From NVTR01 sp036479015 (lineage in GTDB: Bacteria > Pseudomonadota > Alphaproteobacteria > Rhodobacterales > Rhodobacteraceae): a stretch of 64,000 nucleotides of DNA. Positions 8,770 through 17,615 of this stretch are shown here, piece after piece. A model generated the notes under the pieces. The model had not been told where the DNA came from and ran no database searches. It saw nothing but the letters and a program-made list of their open reading frames with translations. Position numbers and translations under genes: made by a program. Numbering within the stretch: position 1 is the stretch's first letter; every line of letters begins with the position of its first letter. The stretch spans positions 73,480-137,479 of the forward strand of contig JAZGFB010000053.1 of NCBI GenBank assembly GCA_036479015.1, read 5' to 3'.

Positions 8770-9010
8770 CTTCAGGTATGTAATGAAGTTGCTAGGCTAA
8801 ATCTGCCGTTCTTAACCATAATATTGAAATCTGTGCTGGTAACCGTCTGAGGATGAATCATAGGGGGTGGACCGGCTCAATATCCAGTTGAATTGGTCAA
8901 GAGAAAAAAGTTTGGATTTAAGAAATATTTCCGTTGACCCAGAGGGGGTCCCTACGTCAGGTTGTGGGGGCTGACAACGACACCACAAGATTTAGTGGTT
9001 GAGCGATAAA

Positions 9011-9163
9011 ATGATAATACAGCACGGGGTGGCCAATCTTACGGGAACAGGTCCAAAACCGTTAAGGAACGCAGGTGGCGATCCGGCTGAATTAATTTTT
9101 GTTGAAACAAGTATTGGCAGCAAAAAAAGCAGCGTTTTTCGCACCAAGACGGGAACGCTTTGA
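9011..9163 (+). CDS. Possible 50-residue ORF in the nrdJ leader
   Basis: An ATG-initiated frame of 50 codons starts MIIQHGVANLTGTG and ends RTKTGTL, stopping 34 bases before nrdJ. There is no clear Shine-Dalgarno sequence (TTGAGCGATAAA precedes the ATG), and I recognise no family. It could be a leader peptide or a chance ORF. I include it only because it fills the space just ahead of nrdJ. Confidence 0.18.
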   Translation: MIIQHGVANLTGTGPKPLRNAGGDPAELIFVETSIGSKKSSVFRTKTGTL

Positions 9164-9197
9164 ACATTTACTACGGTAACCGGGGCACGTTAAAACA

Positions 9198-12100
9198 ATG
9201 AAAATCGATCGCAATTTTACCACCGCAGGTAAAGACGCCTATGCTGAGCTAGAATTCACAACAACCACATCTGAAATCCGCAATCCGGACGGCACCATTG
9301 TGTTTCGTTTGGAAGGCATGGAGGTGCCAACGCGCTGGTCACAGGTGGCAAGTGATGTGATCGCGCAGAAATATTTCCGTAAAGCCGGGGTGCCGGCTGC
9401 CTTGAAGAAGGTTAAGGAAAAAAATGTGCCCGAATTTCTGTGGCGCTCGGTAGCTGACGACGCAGCCCTGGCAAAAATGCCGGAAGAAGATCGTATCGGC
9501 GGTGAAACCAGTGCCAAGCAGGTGTTTGACCGCCTGGTTGGAACCTGGACTTATTGGGGTTGGAAGGGTGGGTATTTCACCAATGAATCCGATGCCCGTA
9601 CCTATTTCGATGAAATGCGGTATATGCTGGCGACCCAGCGCGCAGCACCCAACAGCCCGCAATGGTTTAACACTGGCCTGCATTGGGCCTATGGCATTGA
9701 TGGCCCGGGGCAGGGGCATTATTATGTGGATTATGCCACCAAGAAACTGACGCCATCGGCGTCTTCCTATGAGCATCCACAACCCCATGCCTGTTTCATC
9801 CAGTCGGTCAAGGATGATCTGGTATCGGATGGTGGCATCATGGACCTGTGGGTGCGTGAAGCGCGGCTGTTCAAATATGGTTCTGGCACGGGCACCAATT
9901 TTTCATCCCTGCGCGGGGCTGGCGAAAAACTGTCAGGTGGCGGCACGTCGTCAGGACTGATGGGGTTTCTGAAAATCGGTGACCGGGCGGCTGGCGCGAT
10001 CAAGTCAGGCGGCACCACACGGCGCGCCGCAAAAATGGTGATCTGCGATATGGATCACCCGGATGTTGAAAAATTCATCAACTGGAAAGTGATTGAGGAG
10101 CAAAAAGTTGCGTCCCTCGTTGCGGGTTCAAAAATGCACGAACGCCAGTTGAACGAAATATTTGAAGCCATTCGCAGTTGGGATGGCCATGGCGAAGACG
10201 CGGTTGATCCGGGCAAGAACGACAGCCTGAAAATAGCGATCCGTGCTGCCAAAAAGGTGGCGATCCCGGAAACCTATGTGAAACGGGTGTTGGACTACGC
10301 TCGCCAGGGCTATTCATCGATCGAATTCCCCACCTATGACACCGATTGGGACTCTGAGGCCTATTCAAGCGTTTCAGGGCAAAATTCAAACAACTCGGTC
10401 CGGGTGACAGACGCCTATTTACAGGCCGTTAAGGACGACGATGATTGGGCGCTTCTAAACCGCACCGATGGCAAGGTCGCCAGAACCGTCAAGGCACGTG
10501 ATCTGTGGGATGATGTGGGCCATGCGGCCTGGGCCTGCGCTGATCCGGGCATTCAGTACCATGATACCGTCAACGCTTGGCACACCTGCCCGGAAGATGG
10601 CGCCATTCGCGGCTCTAACCCGTGTTCGGAATATATGTTCCTGGACGACACCGCCTGTAACCTGGCATCGATGAACCTGCTGACATTCCTAAAAGACGGA
10701 GTATTTCAGTCGGCTGACTATATGCATGCCACCCGGCTGTGGACGCTGACGCTGGAAATATCGGTGATGATGGCACAGTTTCCGTCCAAGGAAATCGCGC
10801 AACTCTCCTATGATTTCCGCACGTTGGGTCTGGGGTATGCCAATATCGGCGGCTTGCTGATGAATATGGGATATAGCTATGATTCAGATGAGGGCCGCGC
10901 CATTTGTGGTGCGCTGACCGCGCTGATGACGGGCGTTTCATACGCCACAAGTGCAGAGATCGCAGGCGAGCTGGGCACATTTGATGGCTATGCACGCAAC
11001 AAAAAGCACATGCTGCGGGTGATCGCTAACCACCGCAATGCGGCCTATGGCAATACCGATGGCTATGACAGCCTGAACATCAAACCGGTGGCGCTGGACC
11101 ATGCCAACTGCCCGGACCAGAGCATTGTTGAGCTGGCCAAAGCCGCCTGGGATGAGGCCCTGAGCCTGGGCACGAAACACGGTTTTAGAAACGCGCAAAC
11201 CACGGTAATTGCGCCGACTGGCACCATTGGTCTGGTGATGGATTGTGACACCACTGGCATTGAGCCGGATTTTGCGCTGGTGAAATTCAAAAAATTGGCC
11301 GGGGGTGGCTATTTCAAGATTATCAACCGCTCCGTCCCGGCAGCACTTGAAGGTCTCGGATATTCTTCCTCCCTGATTGAAGAGATCATTTCTTATGCTG
11401 TCGGACACGGAACGCTGGGAAATGCGCCGGGCATCAACCACACGTCATTGGTTGGCCATGGGTTTGGACAGCAAGAGATCGATAAAATCGAAGCGGCCCT
11501 GCCAAGTGCGTTTGATATTCGCTTTGTGTTCAATCAATGGACTTTGGGCGAAGAATTTTGCACTAAAACCTTGGGTATCCCAACGGATAAGCTGAATGAT
11601 CCAAGTTTTGACTTGCTAAAGCATCTGGGCTTTTCCAAAAAAGATGTTGAGCTGGCCAATGACCATGTCTGTGGCACCATGACCCTGGAAGGGGCGCCGC
11701 ACCTGAAGGAAGAGCACTATAACATCTTTGATTGCGCCAATACCTGCGGTAAGCGCGGCAAGCGGTTCCTGTCTGTCAACAGCCACATCACCATGATGGC
11801 TGCGGCGCAGTCGTTTATTTCCGGCGCTATTTCCAAGACCATCAACATGCAGAACGACGCTACCATTGGCGATTGTCAGGCGGCCTATGAACTAAGCTGG
11901 TCCCTGGGGATCAAGGCGAATGCGTTATATCGGGATGGCTCAAAACTAAGCCAGCCACTGGCAACAGCATTGATTGAAGATGACGACGAGGCCGAAGAAA
12001 TTCTGGCGACAGGATCGGCGCAGGAAAAGGCCAAGGTGTTGGCTGAAAAGATCGTTGAAAAGGTCATCGTTAAGGAAATTGCAAAAAGCCACCGCGAAAA

Positions 12101-12896
12101 GCTGCCAACACGGCGCAAAGGGTATACCCAAAAGGCGGTTGTCGGCGGGCATAAGGTTTACCTACGTACCGGAGAATATGAAGACGGCAATCTGGGCGAA
12201 ATTTTCATCGATATGCACAAAGAGGGTGCTGGTTTCCGCGCCATGATGAACAACTTTGCCATCGCCATATCCGTGGGGCTGCAATATGGCGTACCGCTTG
12301 AAGAATTTGTCGATGCCTTCACCTTCACCCGGTTCGAACCGGCAGGCATGGTGCAGGGCAATGACAGCATCAAGAACGCCACGTCGATCCTTGATTACAT
12401 TTTCCGCGAATTGGCAGTGTCTTACCTGGACCGTACCGATCTGGCCCATGTGAAGCCAACCGGTGAAAGCTTTGATGATCTGGGGCGTGGCGAAGCCGAA
12501 GGTGTGCGCAACTTTAGCGAAGTGTCCGACACTACTGCCAGCAAATCACTGGAAGTGCTGCGCCAGATTTCATCAACCGGATACCTGCGCAAACGGGTTC
12601 CCCAGGAACTGATCGTATTGCAGGGCGGGGCCGGGGCAACAGCGCTGGACACATCGGTTGACCCGATGGCAACATTGCAGACACTGGTGCCCGAAACATC
12701 CAAACTTGCCACTGGCAGCGCCGATAACCTGTTCGCAGAAACGGCGGCACCAGCCACTGGGATGGACCTTCGTTCAAAGGCAAAAATACAGGGTTATGAA
12801 GGTGACCCTTGTGGTGAATGCGGAAATTATACGCTGGTGCGTAACGGCACCTGCATGAAGTGCAACACCTGCGGCGGAACCTCGGGTTGTAGTTAA
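9198..12896 (+). CDS. nrdJ: Adenosylcobalamin-dependent (class II) ribonucleoside-diphosphate reductase
   Basis: The 1232-residue enzyme makes deoxyribonucleotides using adenosylcobalamin to generate the active-site thiyl radical, so DNA synthesis here depends on vitamin B12 and not on oxygen. The catalytic NPCSE motif is at residues 474-478. A phosphate-binding APTGTIGLVMDCDTTG loop lies downstream. The C-terminus has the cysteine-rich redox tail (CGECGNYTL, then CMKCNTCGG and a final GCS) that re-reduces the active site. The length matches the large vitamin B12-dependent NrdJ proteins of alphaproteobacteria. It is monocistronic, with a long leader upstream and an intrinsic terminator about 140 bases downstream. 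No nrdAB genes occur in the window. Confidence 0.97.
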   Translation: MKIDRNFTTAGKDAYAELEFTTTTSEIRNPDGTIVFRLEGMEVPTRWSQVASDVIAQKYFRKAGVPAALKKVKEKNVPEFLWRSVADDAALAKMPEEDRIGGETSAKQVFDRLVGTWTYWGWKGGYFTNESDARTYFDEMRYMLATQRAAPNSPQWFNTGLHWAYGIDGPGQGHYYVDYATKKLTPSASSYEHPQPHACFIQSVKDDLVSDGGIMDLWVREARLFKYGSGTGTNFSSLRGAGEKLSGGGTSSGLMGFLKIGDRAAGAIKSGGTTRRAAKMVICDMDHPDVEKFINWKVIEEQKVASLVAGSKMHERQLNEIFEAIRSWDGHGEDAVDPGKNDSLKIAIRAAKKVAIPETYVKRVLDYARQGYSSIEFPTYDTDWDSEAYSSVSGQNSNNSVRVTDAYLQAVKDDDDWALLNRTDGKVARTVKARDLWDDVGHAAWACADPGIQYHDTVNAWHTCPEDGAIRGSNPCSEYMFLDDTACNLASMNLLTFLKDGVFQSADYMHATRLWTLTLEISVMMAQFPSKEIAQLSYDFRTLGLGYANIGGLLMNMGYSYDSDEGRAICGALTALMTGVSYATSAEIAGELGTFDGYARNKKHMLRVIANHRNAAYGNTDGYDSLNIKPVALDHANCPDQSIVELAKAAWDEALSLGTKHGFRNAQTTVIAPTGTIGLVMDCDTTGIEPDFALVKFKKLAGGGYFKIINRSVPAALEGLGYSSSLIEEIISYAVGHGTLGNAPGINHTSLVGHGFGQQEIDKIEAALPSAFDIRFVFNQWTLGEEFCTKTLGIPTDKLNDPSFDLLKHLGFSKKDVELANDHVCGTMTLEGAPHLKEEHYNIFDCANTCGKRGKRFLSVNSHITMMAAAQSFISGAISKTINMQNDATIGDCQAAYELSWSLGIKANALYRDGSKLSQPLATALIEDDDEAEEILATGSAQEKAKVLAEKIVEKVIVKEIAKSHREKLPTRRKGYTQKAVVGGHKVYLRTGEYEDGNLGEIFIDMHKEGAGFRAMMNNFAIAISVGLQYGVPLEEFVDAFTFTRFEPAGMVQGNDSIKNATSILDYIFRELAVSYLDRTDLAHVKPTGESFDDLGRGEAEGVRNFSEVSDTTASKSLEVLRQISSTGYLRKRVPQELIVLQGGAGATALDTSVDPMATLQTLVPETSKLATGSADNLFAETAAPATGMDLRSKAKIQGYEGDPCGECGNYTLVRNGTCMKCNTCGGTSGCS

Positions 12897-13032
12897 GAAA
12901 TTTGTGGGGCGAATTTTCTACGAAAATTCAAGCTCTCGAAATCCGGGGCGGGTGCGCTCGCCCTAGACGCGGATCAGGCCGCAGGCAGAATACCGGGCGG
13001 TACACTAGAAAGAGCCTGATAAGCGAAACTAT

Positions 13033-13057
13033 GGGGGGCCTTAGGGCCCCCCTTTTT
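13033..13057 (+). terminator. Intrinsic terminator downstream of nrdJ
   Basis: The stem GGGGGGCC (13033-13040) pairs perfectly with GGCCCCCC (13045-13052) around a TTAG loop and is followed by five T residues. It lies 137 bases after the nrdJ stop and should end that transcript. Confidence 0.9.
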
Positions 13058-13470
13058 CACAACAGCTGTTGTTGGGCTTGCGAATATCGTTTCGGGGGCG
13101 CTAAAATACACCGAAATAGCTTGTGCAGTGGCTGCAAAAAGTAAGCTGATCAACAAAACCCAGCGGTTTCTAAAAAGTCGGTAGGAAATGTTGACGAAAG
13201 TAAAGTTTGGTTCAGGCATATCAATCTCAACGGCTTTGGTTGAGATGATGTAGCAATGGTTTTAGGCCAAATTGGGGCTGTAATAATTTGTATACGCAGT
13301 TATATAATATGTCATTGTGCCATTTCGCTTTGTAATGTTTTGAAGGCAGGCCGTGTCACCTTCTTTTGCTTTTGACATGCGTAATGATGACCGCATATGT
13401 ATCAGGCGTATGCCTGACGCCCGGACTATACGTTATATGTTGGTGCCAAAGGGCAGACTGTATATCCCTG
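13058..13470. other. Intergenic region between the nrdJ terminator and the CorC-like gene
   Basis: These 413 bases hold no gene I can support. There is an inverted repeat ATCTCAAC/GTTGAGAT (13224-13231 and 13239-13246, 7-base loop) without a T-run. The base composition is AT-richer than the flanking genes around 13260-13340. Both neighbouring genes end here (convergent), so no promoter is required. Confidence 0.5.
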
Positions 13471-14772
13471 CTAGGTCCGGCGAATTTTAAGGCGTGATAT
13501 CCGGTTTGATTTTCTTTCCAGTATTTCAAAACGCACCCCGTGAAATAGAAATACCTGACCCACGGTGGGTATTGTTTGCGCCTCATGGATAACCAGCCCG
13601 GCGATGGTATTGGCTTCTTCGTCCGGTAAGTTCAGGTCGGCGGCCCGGTTCAAGTCGCGGATGGTGGTGGCGCCATCTACCAACCAGTCATCGGTTTCCA
13701 AATGGACAGGCGCCTGGCTGGCATCGGTGTCAAACTCATCAGTGATTTCACCAACGATTTCTTCCAATATATCTTCTAGTGTTACAAGCCCCTGCAACAC
13801 ACCATATTCATCTACCACAAGGGCAAAATGCGTGTGTTGTCGCAAAAACTGGCGCATCTGATCGTCTAGTGGTGTGGTTTCGGGGGCAAAATATGGCTTC
13901 CTGGCCACTTCCAGCACGTCAAAATCCGACAGTTCCGCGCCATCGGTGGAGACGCTGGTTGTATGGGAATACATGGCGCGCAACAGGTCTTTGGCGTGCA
14001 GGATACCGACAATATTTTCCGGGTTATTCTTATACATCGGCAACCGTGTATGGGCCGAGCCCAAAACGATTTCCAAAATTTCCTGAGGCGGCAGGCTGGC
14101 GTCGATCATTTCAATTTCAGAACGGTGGAGCATAACTTCATCTATTGTGCGCTCACTTAGATCCAATGCCCCAAGAATACGATCCCGGTCGTCTTTTTCA
14201 ACTGACCCGGCATCATGGCCAAGCGAAATTGCCCCGGCTATTTCTTCGCGCACCGCCAGCAAACGCCCGTCCGGGTCAGTTTGAACCCGAAAGACCCAAA
14301 GTATTGCCCGAACCAACCAGCGCACTGCTGCGACTATGGGCGCAAAGACCGTGATGAGCGGGCGCATGATGACTGCTGCACCAATGGCGGCTTTTTCCGG
14401 GTTGGTGATGGCATATGTTTTTGGCAACACCTCGGCGAAAATCAGGATCAGTAAGGTCATGACCAAGGTTGCAAGTGCCACGGCGTTATCGCCCAATTCT
14501 CGGGTAAACAGTGCCGTTGCCAATGAAGCTGCCAGGATATTCACCAGGTTATTGCCCAGCAGAATTGAACCGATTAGCCGCTCTGTATCATTGGTTATTG
14601 CCAATGCGCGTTTGGCGCCAATTGAGCCTTTGTCAGCTTTGGCCCGCAATTTACCCCGTGACGCCGCCGTTAAAGCGGTTTCGGATCCAGAAAATATGCC
14701 TGACAGGAACAACAAAAAGGCGATGGCGCCACAGGTGCTCCAAAATGCAAAATCAAAACTAATGGGGTCCAT
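13471..14772 (-). CDS. CNNM/CorC (HlyC/CorC) family membrane protein
   Basis: This 433-residue protein has three to four transmembrane segments in a DUF21/CNNM domain (about residues 10-190, including SGIFSGSETALTAASRGKL). A pair of CBS domains follows (about 210-345, with RLPMYKNNPENIVGILHAKDL broken across the first), then a C-terminal CorC_HlyC transporter-associated domain (DWLVDGATTIRDLN). Family members are linked to magnesium or cobalt efflux. The old label 'hemolysin' is not supported by anything here. It is the last gene of a minus-strand series after xerD. Confidence 0.9.
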   Translation of the reverse strand: MDPISFDFAFWSTCGAIAFLLFLSGIFSGSETALTAASRGKLRAKADKGSIGAKRALAITNDTERLIGSILLGNNLVNILAASLATALFTRELGDNAVALATLVMTLLILIFAEVLPKTYAITNPEKAAIGAAVIMRPLITVFAPIVAAVRWLVRAILWVFRVQTDPDGRLLAVREEIAGAISLGHDAGSVEKDDRDRILGALDLSERTIDEVMLHRSEIEMIDASLPPQEILEIVLGSAHTRLPMYKNNPENIVGILHAKDLLRAMYSHTTSVSTDGAELSDFDVLEVARKPYFAPETTPLDDQMRQFLRQHTHFALVVDEYGVLQGLVTLEDILEEIVGEITDEFDTDASQAPVHLETDDWLVDGATTIRDLNRAADLNLPDEEANTIAGLVIHEAQTIPTVGQVFLFHGVRFEILERKSNRISRLKIRRT

Positions 14773-14895
14773 GGTGCGTGTCTTTCCTGTGGGTATGAAA
14801 CCTTATGCGTGCAAATTGCCAGCCAATCAAGGAGCTGTGCAAACCGTCCGATGCGGTCGTGCGGATTAGGTTGTTTGCGGGGCGCTGGCGGGCTG

Positions 14896-15822
14896 TTATT
14901 CGCCATTGGCCAAGGGATGATGCAACAACACCAGTTCCCGTAGCTTTTCGTCAAGTACATGGGTGTAAATTTCAGTCGTCGAAATGTCGGCATGGCCCAG
15001 CAAGGTTTGAATGGAGCGAAGATCGGCGCCATTGGCAAGCAGATGCGTTGCAAACGCATGGCGCATGGTGTGGGGCGTTACCTTTTTCGGGTCAATTTTC
15101 GCAGCAATGGCAAGGGTTTTGATGAAGCCATACAGCCAGTGCCGGGTCAGGTGGCCAAGTTTGCCCCGTGACGGAAATAGAAACGGCGATTCCTGGCGGC
15201 CATTTTTGGTGGCGACTGCTTGCTGATCATCCCGAGCTTTCAACCATAAAAGCAATGCCTGTCGCGCCGGATTGGACAGCGGAACCATTCTTTCCTGCCC
15301 GCCCTTGCCGCGCACCAATAGAAACTGGGGATCCCCCCTTGCGGCGGCGGCGGGCAGGCTGACCAATTCGGTAACCCGCATGCCGGTGGCATAGAGTAGC
15401 TCCATCAGGCAGGAACCCCGAAGCCGGTCGGCCTGTGATCGCCCGTTAACCTGGGCTGCTTTCAAAAGATCTGCGACTTCTTCTTGGTCAAGTGTTTTTG
15501 GCAACCTTTTGTCGCGCCCGGGGCCCTTAATTTGAACTGCTGGATTGTCGGTGCGCCAGCCTTCTTCATAGCTAAAGCGGAACAGTTGTTTGATCGCTGA
15601 AAGTCGCCGTGCAAGTGTTGCTTTGGCCAAGCCCTGGGCGTGGCAATAGGCGATGAATTTTTCGATGTCATTGCGATCACATCGATTGAAATCAAGCCCG
15701 TGCTTACCCAGCCATTCGGCGAAATATTTCAGGTCGCGAGCATAGGCCAGTTGGGTATTGGCCGCGGCGTCCAGTTCGGCGGCCTGGGCTTCCAAAAAGG
15801 TTTGAATTTGTCCCAACATCAC
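14896..15822 (-). CDS. xerD: Site-specific tyrosine recombinase XerD
   Basis: XerD works with XerC at the dif site to resolve chromosome dimers. The 308-residue protein has the N-terminal SAM-like core-binding domain and a catalytic domain with all active residues visible: Arg149 (ATGMRVTEL), Lys173 (VRGKGG), His251/Arg254 (HTMRH), His277 (LLGHADI) and nucleophile Tyr286 (TEIYTH). It sits beside aroK/aroB, the place I know for the chromosomal xerD of Rhodobacteraceae, which argues against a phage integrase. It begins 2 bases after the stop of the upstream gene. Confidence 0.93.
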   Translation of the reverse strand: MMLGQIQTFLEAQAAELDAAANTQLAYARDLKYFAEWLGKHGLDFNRCDRNDIEKFIAYCHAQGLAKATLARRLSAIKQLFRFSYEEGWRTDNPAVQIKGPGRDKRLPKTLDQEEVADLLKAAQVNGRSQADRLRGSCLMELLYATGMRVTELVSLPAAAARGDPQFLLVRGKGGQERMVPLSNPARQALLLWLKARDDQQAVATKNGRQESPFLFPSRGKLGHLTRHWLYGFIKTLAIAAKIDPKKVTPHTMRHAFATHLLANGADLRSIQTLLGHADISTTEIYTHVLDEKLRELVLLHHPLANGE

Positions 15823-15824
15823 GA

Positions 15825-17360
15825 CTAGCCCCGACGGTCTAGTAACAACAATTGAATTGCGGCGCGGCGCGCGGTTTCTTCCAGCCCGACGGCGCGGAAA
15901 AATGACAGTGCGTCGGACAGTTGGCCAAGATTTCCCTGAGTGTCATCTGAAAAAGTTGCGATGGCCAGTAATATAGCTTCACCCAGGCGGTTATTATCGG
16001 TCAATGGTTTGAGCCGCGCCGGAACGGCGTTGCTGCGAAACCCGTCCTGAATGGCAACACCTATTGGGCTGGCGGCGAACACGTCGCCCGGTTGACCGCG
16101 CGCAATTGAGCCAAGCAATTTTTGACGGTTTGTAAGCGGCGGAATGTCAAGAATGACCTCTTCGTAGCGATCAGAAAGCATACCAATGTCAAAGGCGATG
16201 GAGCGGGCGTTGCCCTGCAAGCCTAGTTTTAGGATGCGATCGGAAAACAATTTTGCGAAGGGAATTTCAAGTTCTGCCCGGGTCATTTCTGCCCATGCAC
16301 GTACTAATGCGGTGCTGATTGCGTCAAGATCACCCTGGTTTAAGGCCCTATCCAATGCCTGAATGGCCGCCACACGGTCCCAAACACCGCCCGACGCCGC
16401 CGGGTCGCGCTGATTGTAAATTCCCAGCAGGCTGTTGGGGGTAAGTGCGCCGATTTTTGTCAGCCTTTCTGTCGCCTCAATCTGGGCTTTCCAACCGGAG
16501 TTTGTATGCAGGTCGGCATGGGCAAAGGCGCGCGGCATCGTCGCCGTTGACATTGGCTCACCGATGGCTTCCAGAATTCTGAACACCAATGGGCTTGGAT
16601 GCGCGGTTGAATAGTGGAACGGTTCGTTTTCAAACAGCACCGGGTCAAGAAACCTGGCCAAAAGTTGGTCTTCATCATGGGTCAAAAACCCCAGTGCACG
16701 CCCGGTTTCCAGTGAAAGTGCCGCTGCATCCCAGTCTCCGCCCCGGGCCAGGCAGAATATCCGTGCGGGGAATGTGGGTGAAAGTTCGGGCGTCAGGCGC
16801 AGGGTTTCACAAGCGGTGTTTTCGGTATGCACTAGCAGTGAAACGTCAAATGAACGTAAAAACAGATCTGGGTGGCTTTGCCCTGACAGTGCTAATAGTG
16901 ACTGAGCTTGATCCAGCGCGCCCAGTTCCAAAAGAGCATCAAGACGGGCAATATACAGGTGTGCCTGTGGTGTGCTGTCAAAGGGCGGATCAAGTTCAGC
17001 CAAAAGCAGTGTGTAATACAGATCGCGGGTTGCTGGTATCAGCCGGGTTGGGTCCAACTGAAATTTTGCAACCAGCGTTTGGGTGCGGCTGTGGCCCCAC
17101 AGGTTGGCCGGCAAACCGGTTACCGAGGTGGGCAGTAAACCAACGGCATCAGCCGAGGGGCCCGCAATTTGGGAAACGGTCACCCTACCAGGCAAAGCGG
17201 TGCCGGTGATGTCTGGGTTTGCGGTGTTGGTTATGCGGTCAGCGGGTTCGGTCAGGCTGTTTGACAGCCAGTCAATGGCAGACATTGGTGTCTGTGCTGC
17301 CATCTGATGAGCAGACAATACCAAGGCCAATCCTATGGCCGGTGTTAGCCTAGTCAACAT
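15825..17360 (-). CDS. Conserved hypothetical periplasmic helical-repeat protein
   Basis: I do not recognise a named family. The 511-residue product has a signal peptide (LTPAIGLALVLSAHQMAAQ). A long, mostly alpha-helical region rich in Leu and Ala follows, with TPR/SEL-like periodicity (for example YIARLDALLELGALDQAQSL). No catalytic motif stands out. It overlaps the upstream 45-residue membrane peptide by 11 bases and is followed after 2 bases by xerD, so all three are probably co-transcribed. A periplasmic scaffold or cell-envelope role is only a guess. Confidence 0.75.
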   Translation of the reverse strand: MLTRLTPAIGLALVLSAHQMAAQTPMSAIDWLSNSLTEPADRITNTANPDITGTALPGRVTVSQIAGPSADAVGLLPTSVTGLPANLWGHSRTQTLVAKFQLDPTRLIPATRDLYYTLLLAELDPPFDSTPQAHLYIARLDALLELGALDQAQSLLALSGQSHPDLFLRSFDVSLLVHTENTACETLRLTPELSPTFPARIFCLARGGDWDAAALSLETGRALGFLTHDEDQLLARFLDPVLFENEPFHYSTAHPSPLVFRILEAIGEPMSTATMPRAFAHADLHTNSGWKAQIEATERLTKIGALTPNSLLGIYNQRDPAASGGVWDRVAAIQALDRALNQGDLDAISTALVRAWAEMTRAELEIPFAKLFSDRILKLGLQGNARSIAFDIGMLSDRYEEVILDIPPLTNRQKLLGSIARGQPGDVFAASPIGVAIQDGFRSNAVPARLKPLTDNNRLGEAILLAIATFSDDTQGNLGQLSDALSFFRAVGLEETARRAAIQLLLLDRRG

Positions 17361-17487
17361 CTATGACAACTGGCTGTCTGGTGTCTGTCTGACTGGGGGA
17401 AAGATCGCCAATATAGGCGAAACCGATAACCCCGACAAAACCCATGACCACTAAAAACAGCACCAATTTAAATAATTTGCCCATCAT
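17350..17487 (-). CDS. 45-residue single-pass membrane peptide
   Basis: This short gene encodes MMGKLFKLVLFLVVMGF followed by VGVIGFAYIGDLSP and a polar tail ending VVIDVD. One hydrophobic segment spans about residues 5-26, with a positive N-terminus and an acidic C-terminus. The ATG pair at 17482-17487 is preceded by AAAGG at suitable spacing. The stop overlaps the start of the downstream gene, arguing for coupled translation. The pattern (membrane helix then GFAYxGDLSP) looks like a small protein I recall from Rhodobacteraceae. Its function is unknown. Confidence 0.75.
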   Translation of the reverse strand: MMGKLFKLVLFLVVMGFVGVIGFAYIGDLSPSQTDTRQPVVIDVD

Positions 17488-17615
17488 GGCGTTGCCTTTC
17501 TGCGACGATTGCCCCCAACACTACAACCATGCTGGATATTGCTTCGTCTTCTATGTCATCTTAGAAACATTGGCACCATGCAAGCAATGAATAACTTTAA
17601 GCGGAGCCCCGCCAA

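Larger units (their letters stand above)
8417..9197. other. Long nrdJ leader / intergenic region
   Basis: This 781-base stretch has no convincing gene. It holds a palindromic DnaA-box-like site (8748-8769), a second TTTTCCACA site one mismatch from the DnaA consensus (8524-8532), and an inverted repeat ATATACCG/CGGTATAT (8614-8621 and 8641-8648). It also has a short ORF with no ribosome-binding site (9011-9163). I looked for a cobalamin riboswitch, since nrdJ needs B12, and did not recognise its conserved box. Confidence 0.6.

Noticed and set aside
8520..8770. Chromosomal replication origin, because of clustered DnaA-box-like sites
   Set aside because: Only one perfect box and two imperfect ones are seen, without an AT-rich unwinding region or origin-associated genes. 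A regulatory role for nrdJ is simpler.
8417..9197. Cobalamin riboswitch upstream of nrdJ
   Set aside because: A riboswitch would make sense for a B12-dependent enzyme, but I could not find the conserved B12 box or a supporting fold. A covariance-model scan would settle it.
12974..13219. An 81-codon minus-strand ORF with a hydrophobic stretch between nrdJ and the CorC-like gene
   Set aside because: The strong nrdJ terminator hairpin lies within it, there is no ribosome-binding site, and no family is recognised. The hydrophobic run can arise by chance.
13471..14772. Hemolysin
   Set aside because: The historical name of the HlyC/CorC family suggests a toxin, but the DUF21-CBS-CorC layout points to ion homeostasis.
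14896..15822. Phage or integrative-element integrase
   Set aside because: The tyrosine recombinase has XerD length and motifs and sits in a conserved chromosomal place with no att sites, tRNA or mobile genes nearby.
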